Shown here: positions 1 through 6,407 of the stretch, piece by piece
Layout of the letters: every line of letters begins with the position of its first letter
How positions within the stretch are numbered: position 1 is the first letter of the stretch
Assembly: GCA_002476905.1 (NCBI GenBank)
Contig: DLND01000198.1
Coordinates: 1-8,596 of the forward strand
Origin: Flavobacteriales bacterium UBA7519
GTDB taxonomy: Bacteria; Bacteroidota; Bacteroidia; Flavobacteriales; Weeksellaceae
Length of the DNA stretch: 8,596 bases
Direction of reading: 5' to 3'
Notes under the pieces: model-generated
Told to the model about the DNA's origin: nothing
What the model saw: only the letters and a program-made list of their open reading frames with translations
Database searches by the model: none
Position numbers and translations under genes: made by a program

Positions 1-398
1 TCAACAATAATTCTACAACCTCTACGTTAAATTTTGTAGTAAAAGACGAATCAGAAAAAAAATTGATAGTTAATAGACTTTTGAACTGGCCAAATCCTTT
101 TACAAATAAAACGTATATTCAGTTTGAACACAATTGCGATGATGTTTTGGATGTTAATGTTCAGATCTATACAATCACCGGTAAAATAGTAAGAACATTA
201 TCAACAACTGTGGCTGCGGAAAATTTCCTTCAGGGTTTCAGAACACCAAGACAGGCAATTGAATGGGACGGAAAAGATGATTTTGGAGATACAGTAGCTA
301 AAGGCACATATATTTTTAAGATATTTGCAAGAAGTCAAAACCAGGAAAAGTGTTCAGGTGGCGCTACTGCAGTTGAGAAAATGGTTTTATTAAAATAA
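1..398 (+). CDS. porU: T9SS sortase PorU, C-terminal end (5' truncated)
   Basis: The frame is open from the left edge (first full codon at position 3), giving 131 residues before the TAA stop. An internal TTG at 63 is not the real start, because coding continues upstream of it. The visible part is a FlgD-like/T9SS C-terminal beta-sandwich: an N-W-P-N-P-F motif, then V-Q-I-Y-T-I-T-G-K-I-V-R-T-L, then W-D-G-K-D-D-F-G and G-T-Y-I-F-K-I, ending in E-K-M-V-L-L-K. This pattern alone would fit many T9SS cargo proteins. The assignment to PorU rests on the porV gene lying 41 bp downstream, because porU-porV is a conserved pair in flavobacteria. PorU is a gingipain-like cysteine protease on the cell surface that cleaves cargo sorting domains and transfers the cargo to lipopolysaccharide. 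The catalytic His and Cys lie outside the window and cannot be checked. The alternative is an unrelated secreted protein ending in the same fold. Confidence 0.82.
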   Translation, partial: NNNSTTSTLNFVVKDESEKKLIVNRLLNWPNPFTNKTYIQFEHNCDDVLDVNVQIYTITGKIVRTLSTTVAAENFLQGFRTPRQAIEWDGKDDFGDTVAKGTYIFKIFARSQNQEKCSGGATAVEKMVLLK

Positions 399-439
399 AA
401 AATAAATATATTGGTAAACTTTACCTTAAACGAAAAAAA

Positions 440-1564
440 ATGAATTTAACAAAATTATTTTTAGGATTAGGAATTGGCGTTAGTGCTTTTGCTTTCTCTC
501 AGAGTAACAATACTGTTTTAACAGGTGCCCCGTTTCTTAGAATATCTCCAGACGCTAGAGCTGGCGGGATGGGAGATCAGGGTGTGGTGACGTCTACTGA
601 TGTTTTTTCTCAATTCTGGAATGCCGCAAAATATCCTTTTGCAAAAGTATCTTCGGGAGTTGGAGTTAACTACACTCCATATATGAGTAAGCTTACAAAC
701 GATGTTTTCCTATTATACGGATCTTTCTATACATTTCTGGGAGATGATGAGCGATCTACTCTAAGTGCGAGTTTATATTATTTCAATATGGGCGAAGTTT
801 CACTGACGGATATAAAAGCCGGAACAATTATAGACAATGGTACCGTAAAACCTAATGAATTCTCTATAGATCTTGCTTATGGTTTAAAATTATCAGACAC
901 CTACTCTATGGCAGTAACTGGTAGATTTATCCGTTCAGATTTCGGGAGTTTTAATTCAGACAGTAACTTCAAAGCAGCCAATACTTTTGCAGTAGATGTA
1001 TCTGGATATTTTGTTTCTCCTAAACACGAGAGTATCAGTGGATACGAAGGACGTGTGAAAGCCGGTTGGGCGGTACAAAATATCGGTCCGAAGTTAGATT
1101 ATACAGGCGATGAAAATTCAAGATCTTACCTACCTACTATGGCAAGATTAGGTATCGGTTACGATTTGTTGATTGATGACATGAACCGTTTCAGCCTTAG
1201 TGGTGAAGCGTCTAAAATCCTAGTTCCCGCACCGGATAGTGAAACACAGTTAATTCCAAATGTTGGCCCGATTGAAGGTATCGGCAAATCATTCAGTAAC
1301 AAAAAAAGTATAATGTTCAGTGGGGCAGCAGAATATTCTTATGATGACACATTTGCAATCAGAACAGGGTACTTTGCAGAATCTCCTGAGCAGGGTGCAA
1401 GACAATATGCCACGGTAGGTGTAGGATTCAAATACGCATCTTTTGGTCTGGATCTTTCATATCTTATCAATACTTCGAAGATCAATACGGCTCTTGACAA
1501 TACGCTGAGATTTGGATTGACTTGGAACATCGGAAGCGAGACTTATAATGCTACAGATTATTAA
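440..1564 (+). CDS. porV: T9SS outer-membrane shuttle protein PorV (LptO)
   Basis: The 374-residue protein begins with a typical signal peptide (Lys5, then a hydrophobic core to about residue 19, probable cleavage near S-Q at 20-21). The mature N-terminus carries the PorV signature A-P-F-L-R-I-S-P-D-A-R-A-G-G-M-G-D followed by F-W-N-A-A-K. The rest is alternating beta-strands rich in aromatic and Gly residues, as expected for a FadL-like outer-membrane barrel, and the length suits the family. PorV collects folded T9SS cargo from the SprA translocon and presents it to the PorU sortase. The gene follows porU by 41 bp with no recognisable promoter between them, so the two are probably co-transcribed, and a strong terminator follows. 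PorQ and other family members share the fold, but the motif and the position next to the PorU end favour PorV. Confidence 0.93.
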   Translation: MNLTKLFLGLGIGVSAFAFSQSNNTVLTGAPFLRISPDARAGGMGDQGVVTSTDVFSQFWNAAKYPFAKVSSGVGVNYTPYMSKLTNDVFLLYGSFYTFLGDDERSTLSASLYYFNMGEVSLTDIKAGTIIDNGTVKPNEFSIDLAYGLKLSDTYSMAVTGRFIRSDFGSFNSDSNFKAANTFAVDVSGYFVSPKHESISGYEGRVKAGWAVQNIGPKLDYTGDENSRSYLPTMARLGIGYDLLIDDMNRFSLSGEASKILVPAPDSETQLIPNVGPIEGIGKSFSNKKSIMFSGAAEYSYDDTFAIRTGYFAESPEQGARQYATVGVGFKYASFGLDLSYLINTSKINTALDNTLRFGLTWNIGSETYNATDY

Positions 1565-1596
1565 CTTTTGATTTATTATTAACTATATTTTAAAAC

Positions 1597-1622
1597 GCCT
1601 CTTTTTCGGAAGAGGCTTTTTT
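1597..1622 (+). terminator. Intrinsic terminator after porV
   Basis: A 7-bp perfect stem (GCCTCTT at 1597-1603 with AAGAGGC at 1610-1616) encloses the loop TTTCGG and is followed directly by six T residues (1617-1622). One further T-G wobble pair would leave a TTCG tetraloop. It lies 33 bp after the porV stop and should end the porU-porV transcript. The opposite strand has only a four-T run after the stem, and no minus-strand gene here needs it. Confidence 0.9.
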
Positions 1623-1627
1623 ATTTC

Positions 1628-1635
1628 TAAATTTG
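1628..1635 (+). promoter_or_regulatory. Bacteroidota -7 promoter element (TAAATTTG) for the FUSC gene
   Basis: The octamer TAAATTTG matches the flavobacterial -7 consensus TAnnTTTG exactly and ends 4 bp before the ATG at 1640. Transcription would then start at or within about two bases of the start codon, giving a leaderless mRNA. The expected -33 TTG-type element is absent: that region is taken up by the loop and right arm of the upstream terminator. Activity is inferred from the motif only. Confidence 0.55.
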
Positions 1636-1639
1636 TACT

Positions 1640-3895
1640 ATGAACTACAGTTCCGAACTCAAAAAATTCTTAACCAGCCAATATATATATTCCGGAGTTA
1701 GAATTGCTCTGGCTGTTGTGATTCCCAGTATTATTCTGGCACAGCTAGGCTTGCTAAAAGAATTTTTCCTATTCCCGCTCGGAACCAGTTTCGTGGGTTT
1801 GACCGATCAGCCAGGACCTTTTATCAGGCGAAGAAATACACTCCTTATTTCTGTGGTCACTTTTTTTCTAATTGCACTTATTGCAAGCCTCGTAAAAGAT
1901 TTTCCGGTGGCTGTATATTTGGAAATTATCATTTTCGGGTTTTTCTTTTCTATGATCGGTGTCTATGGTCTCAGGCTCGCGGTATTCGGTTCCATTGCAT
2001 TAGTCGTTCTGAGTATTTTTATAGACGGACATCTCACCGGAAATGATATCTTCAAAAGTTCATTTATATTTTTCCTCGGTTGTCTGTGGTTTTTTGTAGT
2101 TTTTATGATTGTCACTAGGCTTCAGCCTTACAAGCTGGCAAGTCAGGTTGTTGGTGAGAATTATCTGGAACTAGCAGATTATCTCAGGATCAAAGCCAAA
2201 TATTATTCTAAAAATCCTGATTATGAGGCTTTGCTTAATCAGCTTATTTCTCAGCAAATCAAAATCAAAAATCATCAGGAAGACACCAGGGAAATTGTCT
2301 TTAAAACAAGGCAGATCGTCAATGAATCTACAACACAAAGCAGGATTCTGATGCTAATGTTTCTTAACTCTATTGATCTATATGATAAGCTTCTGACTTC
2401 TGAAAATGATTATAAAAGGATGAATCTTGTCTTCGGTGATTCCGCATTACTTCAGAAAATCTATTATTTTCTACTTCTTATGGCAGATGAGATTACCAAT
2501 TTGGGCATTTCTCTTCAGAGCGGTGCGGAGTTCAGGCAGATTACTAATTTTGACGAAGAGCTGAAGAACATTTACGATGAATTTTTTGATTACCGAGCAA
2601 AGAAATTTTCTCCGGATACATTAGAAGACTTTATGATGATGCGCCAGATCCTGATGAGGATTACCGAAATCACCGATGAAGTCAAAACAATCTTTAAAGT
2701 TAATTCTCAGGATCAGAAACTCGCCAAGAGTCTTTCCACAGGATTGGACTATTCCAAATTTCTCCCAAAAGAAGAAAAGCTGAACCGAAAAGTGTTCCTT
2801 TCCAATTTTTCTTTAGACTCCAGTCACTTTCGTCATGCAGTGAGAGTGACGGTTGCCTTGCTTCTTGGCTACATTGTATCGCGCTTTTCAATCCTCGGAA
2901 TAGGTCATTCTTATTGGATACTTATTACCATTATTGCCATTCTAAAACCAGCTTACGCCACTACGAAACACAGAAATCTTCTCCGGCTATACGGTACTGC
3001 AGCCGGCGCAGTAATAGCTTACATTCTATTATATTTTATCCAGGAACCAACGGCCTTGCTAGTAATCCTACTCTTAAGTATGATTTTATGTTTCAGTCTG
3101 TTGAAATCCAGTTATTCCTGGGCCGTTTTATTTATGACGATTTATATATTTCTGTCATTCAACTTTCTGAACCCGGGAAATGTTAATCTGATTTTCAAAG
3201 ATAGGCTTATTGATACCATCATTGGCGGCGTCATTACATTTTTGGTGGCTTATTTCGTTTTACCGGTTTGGGAACATACTCAGAATCTGGATTTGATGAA
3301 AAAATCCTCCAAAAGCAACCTGGATTATTTCTGTCTGGTGATGGATCATTTTCTGAAAAAAGATTTGAATGATGAAGATTTTCGTCTGAAAAGAAAGAGT
3401 GCCATTATCAACCTTGCAAATCTTTCCGATAACTTTCAAAGGATGATTTCTGACCCCAAAAATCAGCAAAGAAAGCTAGAAACCGTTCACCAGTTTGTGA
3501 CCACAACACATTTGATTACAGCTTACACAGCATCGCTTTCCCAATACGCCAAATCTGGTCACGAGTTTCCCGAAATCGATTTTCAAAATTGGAAAATCAA
3601 AATCTCTGCAGAATTATTACGAACATCATCCCTACTCTGTCAACAAGATCTGGATGAACAAATACGTTCCGAAAGTCACATAAAACCAGAAGATCAAGTT
3701 TTTGATTTATTAGAAAAAAGAAAAGCCGAATTGGAAAATCAGGTGATTTCTGACGAACGAAAATTTGGCATCAGCCATTTGACAGAAATAAAAAACATCA
3801 AAGAATTACTAGAATTGATCTATGATGTTGCAAAAGATCAGCGGAAAATTATTGAAGAATATTTGATTCATCAATCCACAACTGCGAAACAATAA
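1640..3895 (+). CDS. FUSC-family (YccS-like) inner-membrane protein
   Basis: The 751-residue protein has the two-repeat layout of YccS/FUSC (fusaric acid resistance-like) proteins. A first block of about six hydrophobic segments covers residues ~15-165. A mainly helical, charged cytoplasmic region covers ~166-390. A second membrane block at ~395-550 has H423-S-Y-W426 and the G-T-A-A-G-A segment typical of the FUSC domain, then R-L-I-D-T-I-I-G-G around R522. A charged helical tail follows. Proteins of this class are thought to export aromatic acids or related compounds, but the substrate of this one cannot be read from sequence. The ATG at 1640 is the first start after the terminator and sits 4 bp behind a -7 promoter element, so it is probably transcribed alone. 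The last 25 bp overlap the convergent phosphopantetheinyl transferase gene. No adaptor gene of the AaeA type is adjacent, which fits the longer self-contained YccS form rather than the AaeB pump. Confidence 0.85.
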   Translation: MNYSSELKKFLTSQYIYSGVRIALAVVIPSIILAQLGLLKEFFLFPLGTSFVGLTDQPGPFIRRRNTLLISVVTFFLIALIASLVKDFPVAVYLEIIIFGFFFSMIGVYGLRLAVFGSIALVVLSIFIDGHLTGNDIFKSSFIFFLGCLWFFVVFMIVTRLQPYKLASQVVGENYLELADYLRIKAKYYSKNPDYEALLNQLISQQIKIKNHQEDTREIVFKTRQIVNESTTQSRILMLMFLNSIDLYDKLLTSENDYKRMNLVFGDSALLQKIYYFLLLMADEITNLGISLQSGAEFRQITNFDEELKNIYDEFFDYRAKKFSPDTLEDFMMMRQILMRITEITDEVKTIFKVNSQDQKLAKSLSTGLDYSKFLPKEEKLNRKVFLSNFSLDSSHFRHAVRVTVALLLGYIVSRFSILGIGHSYWILITIIAILKPAYATTKHRNLLRLYGTAAGAVIAYILLYFIQEPTALLVILLLSMILCFSLLKSSYSWAVLFMTIYIFLSFNFLNPGNVNLIFKDRLIDTIIGGVITFLVAYFVLPVWEHTQNLDLMKKSSKSNLDYFCLVMDHFLKKDLNDEDFRLKRKSAIINLANLSDNFQRMISDPKNQQRKLETVHQFVTTTHLITAYTASLSQYAKSGHEFPEIDFQNWKIKISAELLRTSSLLCQQDLDEQIRSESHIKPEDQVFDLLEKRKAELENQVISDERKFGISHLTEIKNIKELLELIYDVAKDQRKIIEEYLIHQSTTAKQ

Positions 3896-4482
3896 TTGTC
3901 GAAGAAATTGATTTTGGCGGTGTAAAAATCTTCATTCTCCAAATCATAAACTCTGCTTTTTACCGTAAATTCTTTCTGCAATTCAAAAGGCAAAACATCG
4001 TAATGCTTTTTCAGAGACCAATGTTTGCTGTGATGGATTTTGTAAAGCGCTTCTTTCACACACCAGATTGCCGTTAAAAAATCAACTTCCTCAGAATTAT
4101 CAATATAAGAATCTTCGTGAAGAATAAACTTATGCCGAATTTTTTTGATTTTTTCTTTACGTTTTTCCAGGTCTATTCCCACTCGCTTTTTAGAAATAGC
4201 CAAAGCCGCCAACGGATAAGAATGACTGATTGAAATATGAAAATCCTGCGGAAAAAGATAAGGTTCACCATTTTCTCTATAAAGAATTTTGTGATTAGGG
4301 AGTAATACTTTCAGCATTTTCCTAACCATCAAAAACTCCGAGATTTTGTTCGGATGATAGCCAAGAATTTTAGCTTGATTTTCTGGTTCCAGTAAAAGAT
4401 CAGAATCCAATTCTTCATTTTCATCAAATTCCCAAATCAGAATTTTAGTAACATCATCAGAAAGATCTTTATAGAGTGGCAT
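3871..4482 (-). CDS. 4'-phosphopantetheinyl transferase, Sfp type
   Basis: The 203-residue cytoplasmic protein shows the three Sfp-superfamily motifs in order: N-G-E-P-Y-L (71-76) leading into H-I-S-I-S-H-S (82-88); V-G-I-D-L-E (101-106), with the Mg-binding D104 and E106; and W140-C-V-K143-E144-A-L-Y-K148. These enzymes move the phosphopantetheine arm of coenzyme A onto a conserved Ser of acyl, peptidyl or aryl carrier proteins. All key residues are present, so it should be active. The length is close to the shorter Sfp-like enzymes of Bacteroidota and longer than AcpS, which is about 120 residues. No carrier protein or synthase is visible nearby, so its target (primary fatty acid synthesis, an aryl polyene/flexirubin pathway or another) is unknown. 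The final codons overlap the 3' end of the FUSC gene on the other strand, with no terminator for either. Confidence 0.93.
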   Translation of the reverse strand: MPLYKDLSDDVTKILIWEFDENEELDSDLLLEPENQAKILGYHPNKISEFLMVRKMLKVLLPNHKILYRENGEPYLFPQDFHISISHSYPLAALAISKKRVGIDLEKRKEKIKKIRHKFILHEDSYIDNSEEVDFLTAIWCVKEALYKIHHSKHWSLKKHYDVLPFELQKEFTVKSRVYDLENEDFYTAKINFFDNYCFAVVD

Positions 4483-4609
4483 CTATTATTTTTTTTGAAT
4501 GCTTAAAATTAATAAAAAAAGACGACTTCCAAAATCACAAATCTGAATCGCAGAACTTAAAAATGCCTTAAAAAAGAAGCTTTAAGATTATTTTAACAAT
4601 TATGTGATG

Positions 4610-4617
4610 TAAATTTG
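4610..4617 (+). promoter_or_regulatory. Bacteroidota -7 promoter element (TAAATTTG) for the 125-residue protein
   Basis: The same octamer as upstream of the FUSC gene, an exact match to TAnnTTTG, ends 10 bp before the ATG at 4628. The predicted transcription start is about 4621-4624, leaving a leader of only a few bases. No good -33 TTG is seen at the usual distance. A short inverted repeat (CTTAAA at 4567-4572 with TTTAAG at 4581-4586) lies just upstream and may be chance in such AT-rich DNA. Confidence 0.55.
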
Positions 4618-4627
4618 CAGTATCAAA

Positions 4628-5005
4628 ATGAAAAACGCAATCGTATATATTCTAATGTTTGTATTTCTGCTATTTACAGCAGAAAACAAGCAAACCCTTG
4701 ATTTCCAACAGGATTTTGGAACTCAAAATGTATTGTTGCAAATTCTTCCTTTTGCTAAAAAACATCATAAAAATCATTCATTAGAGAAAACATCATTTCA
4801 ACAAATTAATGATTCTTTAGATTCTCCTGAAGAAACTAACTTGAACTTTACTGATGCTCTCAACTTTGTGGCTATTGTAGCGACATTCGGGTTTGGTTAT
4901 CTTTTACACTTATTTTTCAGACGCAAAAAGCTTTTTTTTAACGAGCAGGAAATCATCCTGAGTTCGGTCAAAAGATTTATTCTGTTGCATTCTATCCGAA
5001 TTTAA
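4628..5005 (+). CDS. Uncharacterised small membrane protein (125 aa)
   Basis: I do not recognise this protein. It has an N-terminal hydrophobic stretch (residues 4-18) that could be a signal peptide, perhaps cut near F-T-A at 16-18, or a membrane anchor. A polar middle (19-72) contains a basic His-rich patch K-K-H-H-K-N-H (44-50) and an acidic part. A clear second membrane helix (about 74-97) is followed at once by R-R-K-K (98-101). By the positive-inside rule the middle would be periplasmic, and the last ~25 residues, amphipathic and basic, would be cytoplasmic. A -7 promoter element 10 bp before the ATG supports both the start and real expression. It lies divergent from the phosphopantetheinyl transferase gene and 233 bp upstream of the efflux operon, in the same direction. 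It is not where a TetR-type repressor would be expected by fold: no helix-turn-helix region is evident. Any link to efflux is speculation. Confidence 0.7.
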   Translation: MKNAIVYILMFVFLLFTAENKQTLDFQQDFGTQNVLLQILPFAKKHHKNHSLEKTSFQQINDSLDSPEETNLNFTDALNFVAIVATFGFGYLLHLFFRRKKLFFNEQEIILSSVKRFILLHSIRI

Positions 5006-5238
5006 AATTTACTTTTTCGAAAACAGAATTACCCTTATACAAAAGTGGTAAGATTCTCAGTTGTTTTTGAAAACTTCCCTATTCAATATTTCGAATAATC
5101 AATTGCTACGATTTTAATTCTAAAATTAGATTCTAAAGTCCAGTTTTAAAACGATTATTCTTTCAACACACAATCAAAAAAAAATTTTTTAAAATGAAAC
5201 CGCACGGTTCGTTAATTCCTTTAAAAAAATATAAGATT
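5006..5238 (+). other. Non-coding leader region of the efflux operon
   Basis: This AT-rich 233-bp spacer precedes the adaptor gene. I find no exact TAnnTTTG promoter element and no intrinsic terminator for the gene upstream, so the operon could have a divergent promoter type or be read through from 4628. Visible structure includes a TATTC-N8-GAATA inverted repeat (5080-5097), a run of nine A followed by six T (5176-5190, containing a 12-bp perfect palindrome and likely to bend the DNA), and the AACCG/CGGTT palindrome listed separately. An ATG at 5194 is in frame with the adaptor gene but is not favoured as its start. Confidence 0.5.
5198..5209. promoter_or_regulatory. Candidate operator palindrome AACCG-CA-CGGTT
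   Basis: Two perfect 5-bp arms (AACCG at 5198-5202, CGGTT at 5205-5209) are separated by two bases, and the site is GC-rich in an otherwise very AT-rich leader. It sits 29 bp before the preferred adaptor start at 5239. Short dyads of this size upstream of RND efflux operons are often bound by TetR-family repressors, but no regulator gene is visible in the window, so binding is inference. It could also form a weak RNA hairpin in the leader, although a 2-base loop makes that unlikely. Confidence 0.35.
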
Positions 5239-6324
5239 ATGAACAAAAGAGTCACACTTACTCTTATTTTCAGCACATTACTGATGATTACAAGCTGCAA
5301 AGACAAGAAAGAAGAAAAAGAAGAATCTGTCGTTTACCCAACAACGTCTCCGGTACAAATGGACACCGTAATTAACAAAGAATTTGTTTCCCAGATCCGA
5401 TCCGAAAGGAATATCGAAATCCGAGCTCAGGAAAAAGGATTCTTAGAAAAAATATATGTTGATGAAGGTCAGCACGTACAAGCTGGACAAGTTTTATTCA
5501 GAATTATGCCACAACTTTATCAGGCTGATGTTTTGAAAGCTAAAGCAGAAGTGGCACAGGCTGAAATTGAATTACAGAATGCAAGTACTTTGGCAAAGAG
5601 CAATGTGGTTTCCATTAATGAAAAAAGAATGGCTAAAGCTAAATTAGACGCTGCAAAAGCTGAATTGAACTTAGCCCAAACACATTTATCTTTCACTACA
5701 ATTAGAGCACCTTTCTCAGGAATTATCGACCGTCTTCCTCTTAAATTGGGAAGTTTGGTAGATGAAGGCGATCTTTTGACAAGCCTTTCCGACAACGGTG
5801 GAATTTTCGCTTACTTCAATGTTTCTGAACCAGAATATCTTAATTATCAGACGCATTCTGCAGAACGTGGAAACAATCAGGTTTCTTTGATAATGGCGAA
5901 TGGAGAAACTTTCCCAAATAAAGGAATCATCCAAACTATTGAAGGTGAATTTGACAGTGAAACTGGAAATATCGCTTTCCGAGCAAAATTCCCGAATTCA
6001 AATCAATTATTAAGAAATGGAGAAACAGGAAAAATCCAAATGACGCTTCCTCTTAAAAATGCCTTGATCATTCCTCAAAAAGCGACTTACGAAATCCAGG
6101 ATCAGAAATATGTTTTTGTGGTTGGAAAAGACGGCGTTGCCAGATCAAAAAATATAAAGGTGGCTTACGAACTTCCCGACATTTACGTTGTTTCCGAAGG
6201 ACTTAATCCTGATGACAAAATCTTGTTAGAAGGTGTTCAAAAAGTAAAAGACGACCAGAAAGTGGAAACCAAATTCCAAGATCCGAAAAAAGTCTTGAGC
6301 TCATTAAAATTACAAGCCAACTAA
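5239..6324 (+). CDS. RND efflux membrane-fusion (adaptor) lipoprotein
   Basis: From the ATG at 5239 the product has 361 residues and opens with a clean lipoprotein signal peptide (N-K-R, hydrophobic core, I-T-S-C with the lipidated Cys at 20). An upstream in-frame ATG at 5194 would add 15 residues before the signal and is less likely. The domain order is that of AcrA/MexA: first lipoyl half (about 58-90, G-F-L-E-K-I-Y-V-D-E-G-Q-H-V), a short alpha-helical hairpin rich in Ala, Lys and Glu (about 93-150), second lipoyl half (154-185, T-I-R-A-P-F-S-G-I-I-D-R), beta-barrel (about 189-270) and membrane-proximal domain to ~343. It joins the inner-membrane pump to an outer-membrane channel across the periplasm. 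The pump gene follows after 83 bp, so the two form an operon. The Cys is followed by a strongly charged K-D-K-K-E-E stretch. Substrates cannot be inferred. Confidence 0.92.
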   Translation: MNKRVTLTLIFSTLLMITSCKDKKEEKEESVVYPTTSPVQMDTVINKEFVSQIRSERNIEIRAQEKGFLEKIYVDEGQHVQAGQVLFRIMPQLYQADVLKAKAEVAQAEIELQNASTLAKSNVVSINEKRMAKAKLDAAKAELNLAQTHLSFTTIRAPFSGIIDRLPLKLGSLVDEGDLLTSLSDNGGIFAYFNVSEPEYLNYQTHSAERGNNQVSLIMANGETFPNKGIIQTIEGEFDSETGNIAFRAKFPNSNQLLRNGETGKIQMTLPLKNALIIPQKATYEIQDQKYVFVVGKDGVARSKNIKVAYELPDIYVVSEGLNPDDKILLEGVQKVKDDQKVETKFQDPKKVLSSLKLQAN

Positions 6325-6407
6325 CATAATGGTTAATGATTAATTGTTAAGGGTAACACTGCTTCTCATTAATAATTAATAATTGACAATTAATAATTTC
6401 AAAAATT
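6325..6407 (+). repeat. AT-rich repetitive spacer with quasi-palindrome
   Basis: The gap between adaptor and pump genes is built from variants of TTAAT, AATT and ATTAAT units. Its core is a quasi-palindrome: 12-base arms at 6374-6385 and 6387-6398 pair around A6386 with one mismatch. There is no promoter octamer and no G/C-rich terminator stem, so transcription should pass through. On the opposite strand the repeat reads as an open frame rich in Ile, Leu and Asn, a common source of false gene calls. It resembles low-complexity intergenic repeats seen in flavobacterial genomes. Confidence 0.5.

Noticed and set aside
63..398. A separate 111-residue gene starting with TTG
   Set aside because: The same frame is open to the left edge and continues sensible coding sequence, so this is the end of a longer gene.
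2914..3186. Plus-strand open frame of 90 residues inside the FUSC gene
   Set aside because: It is out of frame within the second FUSC membrane block, has no family features, and the main frame is clearly coding here.
4538..4545. Minus-strand CAGATTTG as a -7 element for the phosphopantetheinyl transferase gene
   Set aside because: It misses the first base of TAnnTTTG, sits 56 bp from the start codon and has no -33 partner; too weak to list.
5093..5160. Inverted repeat GAATAATC / GATTATTC with 52 bp between arms
   Set aside because: An 8-bp match of this base composition is expected about once by chance in a spacer of this length.
5194..5238. Upstream ATG giving a 15-residue longer adaptor
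   Set aside because: It would place a Pro/Lys-rich segment before a complete lipoprotein signal peptide that begins naturally at 5239.
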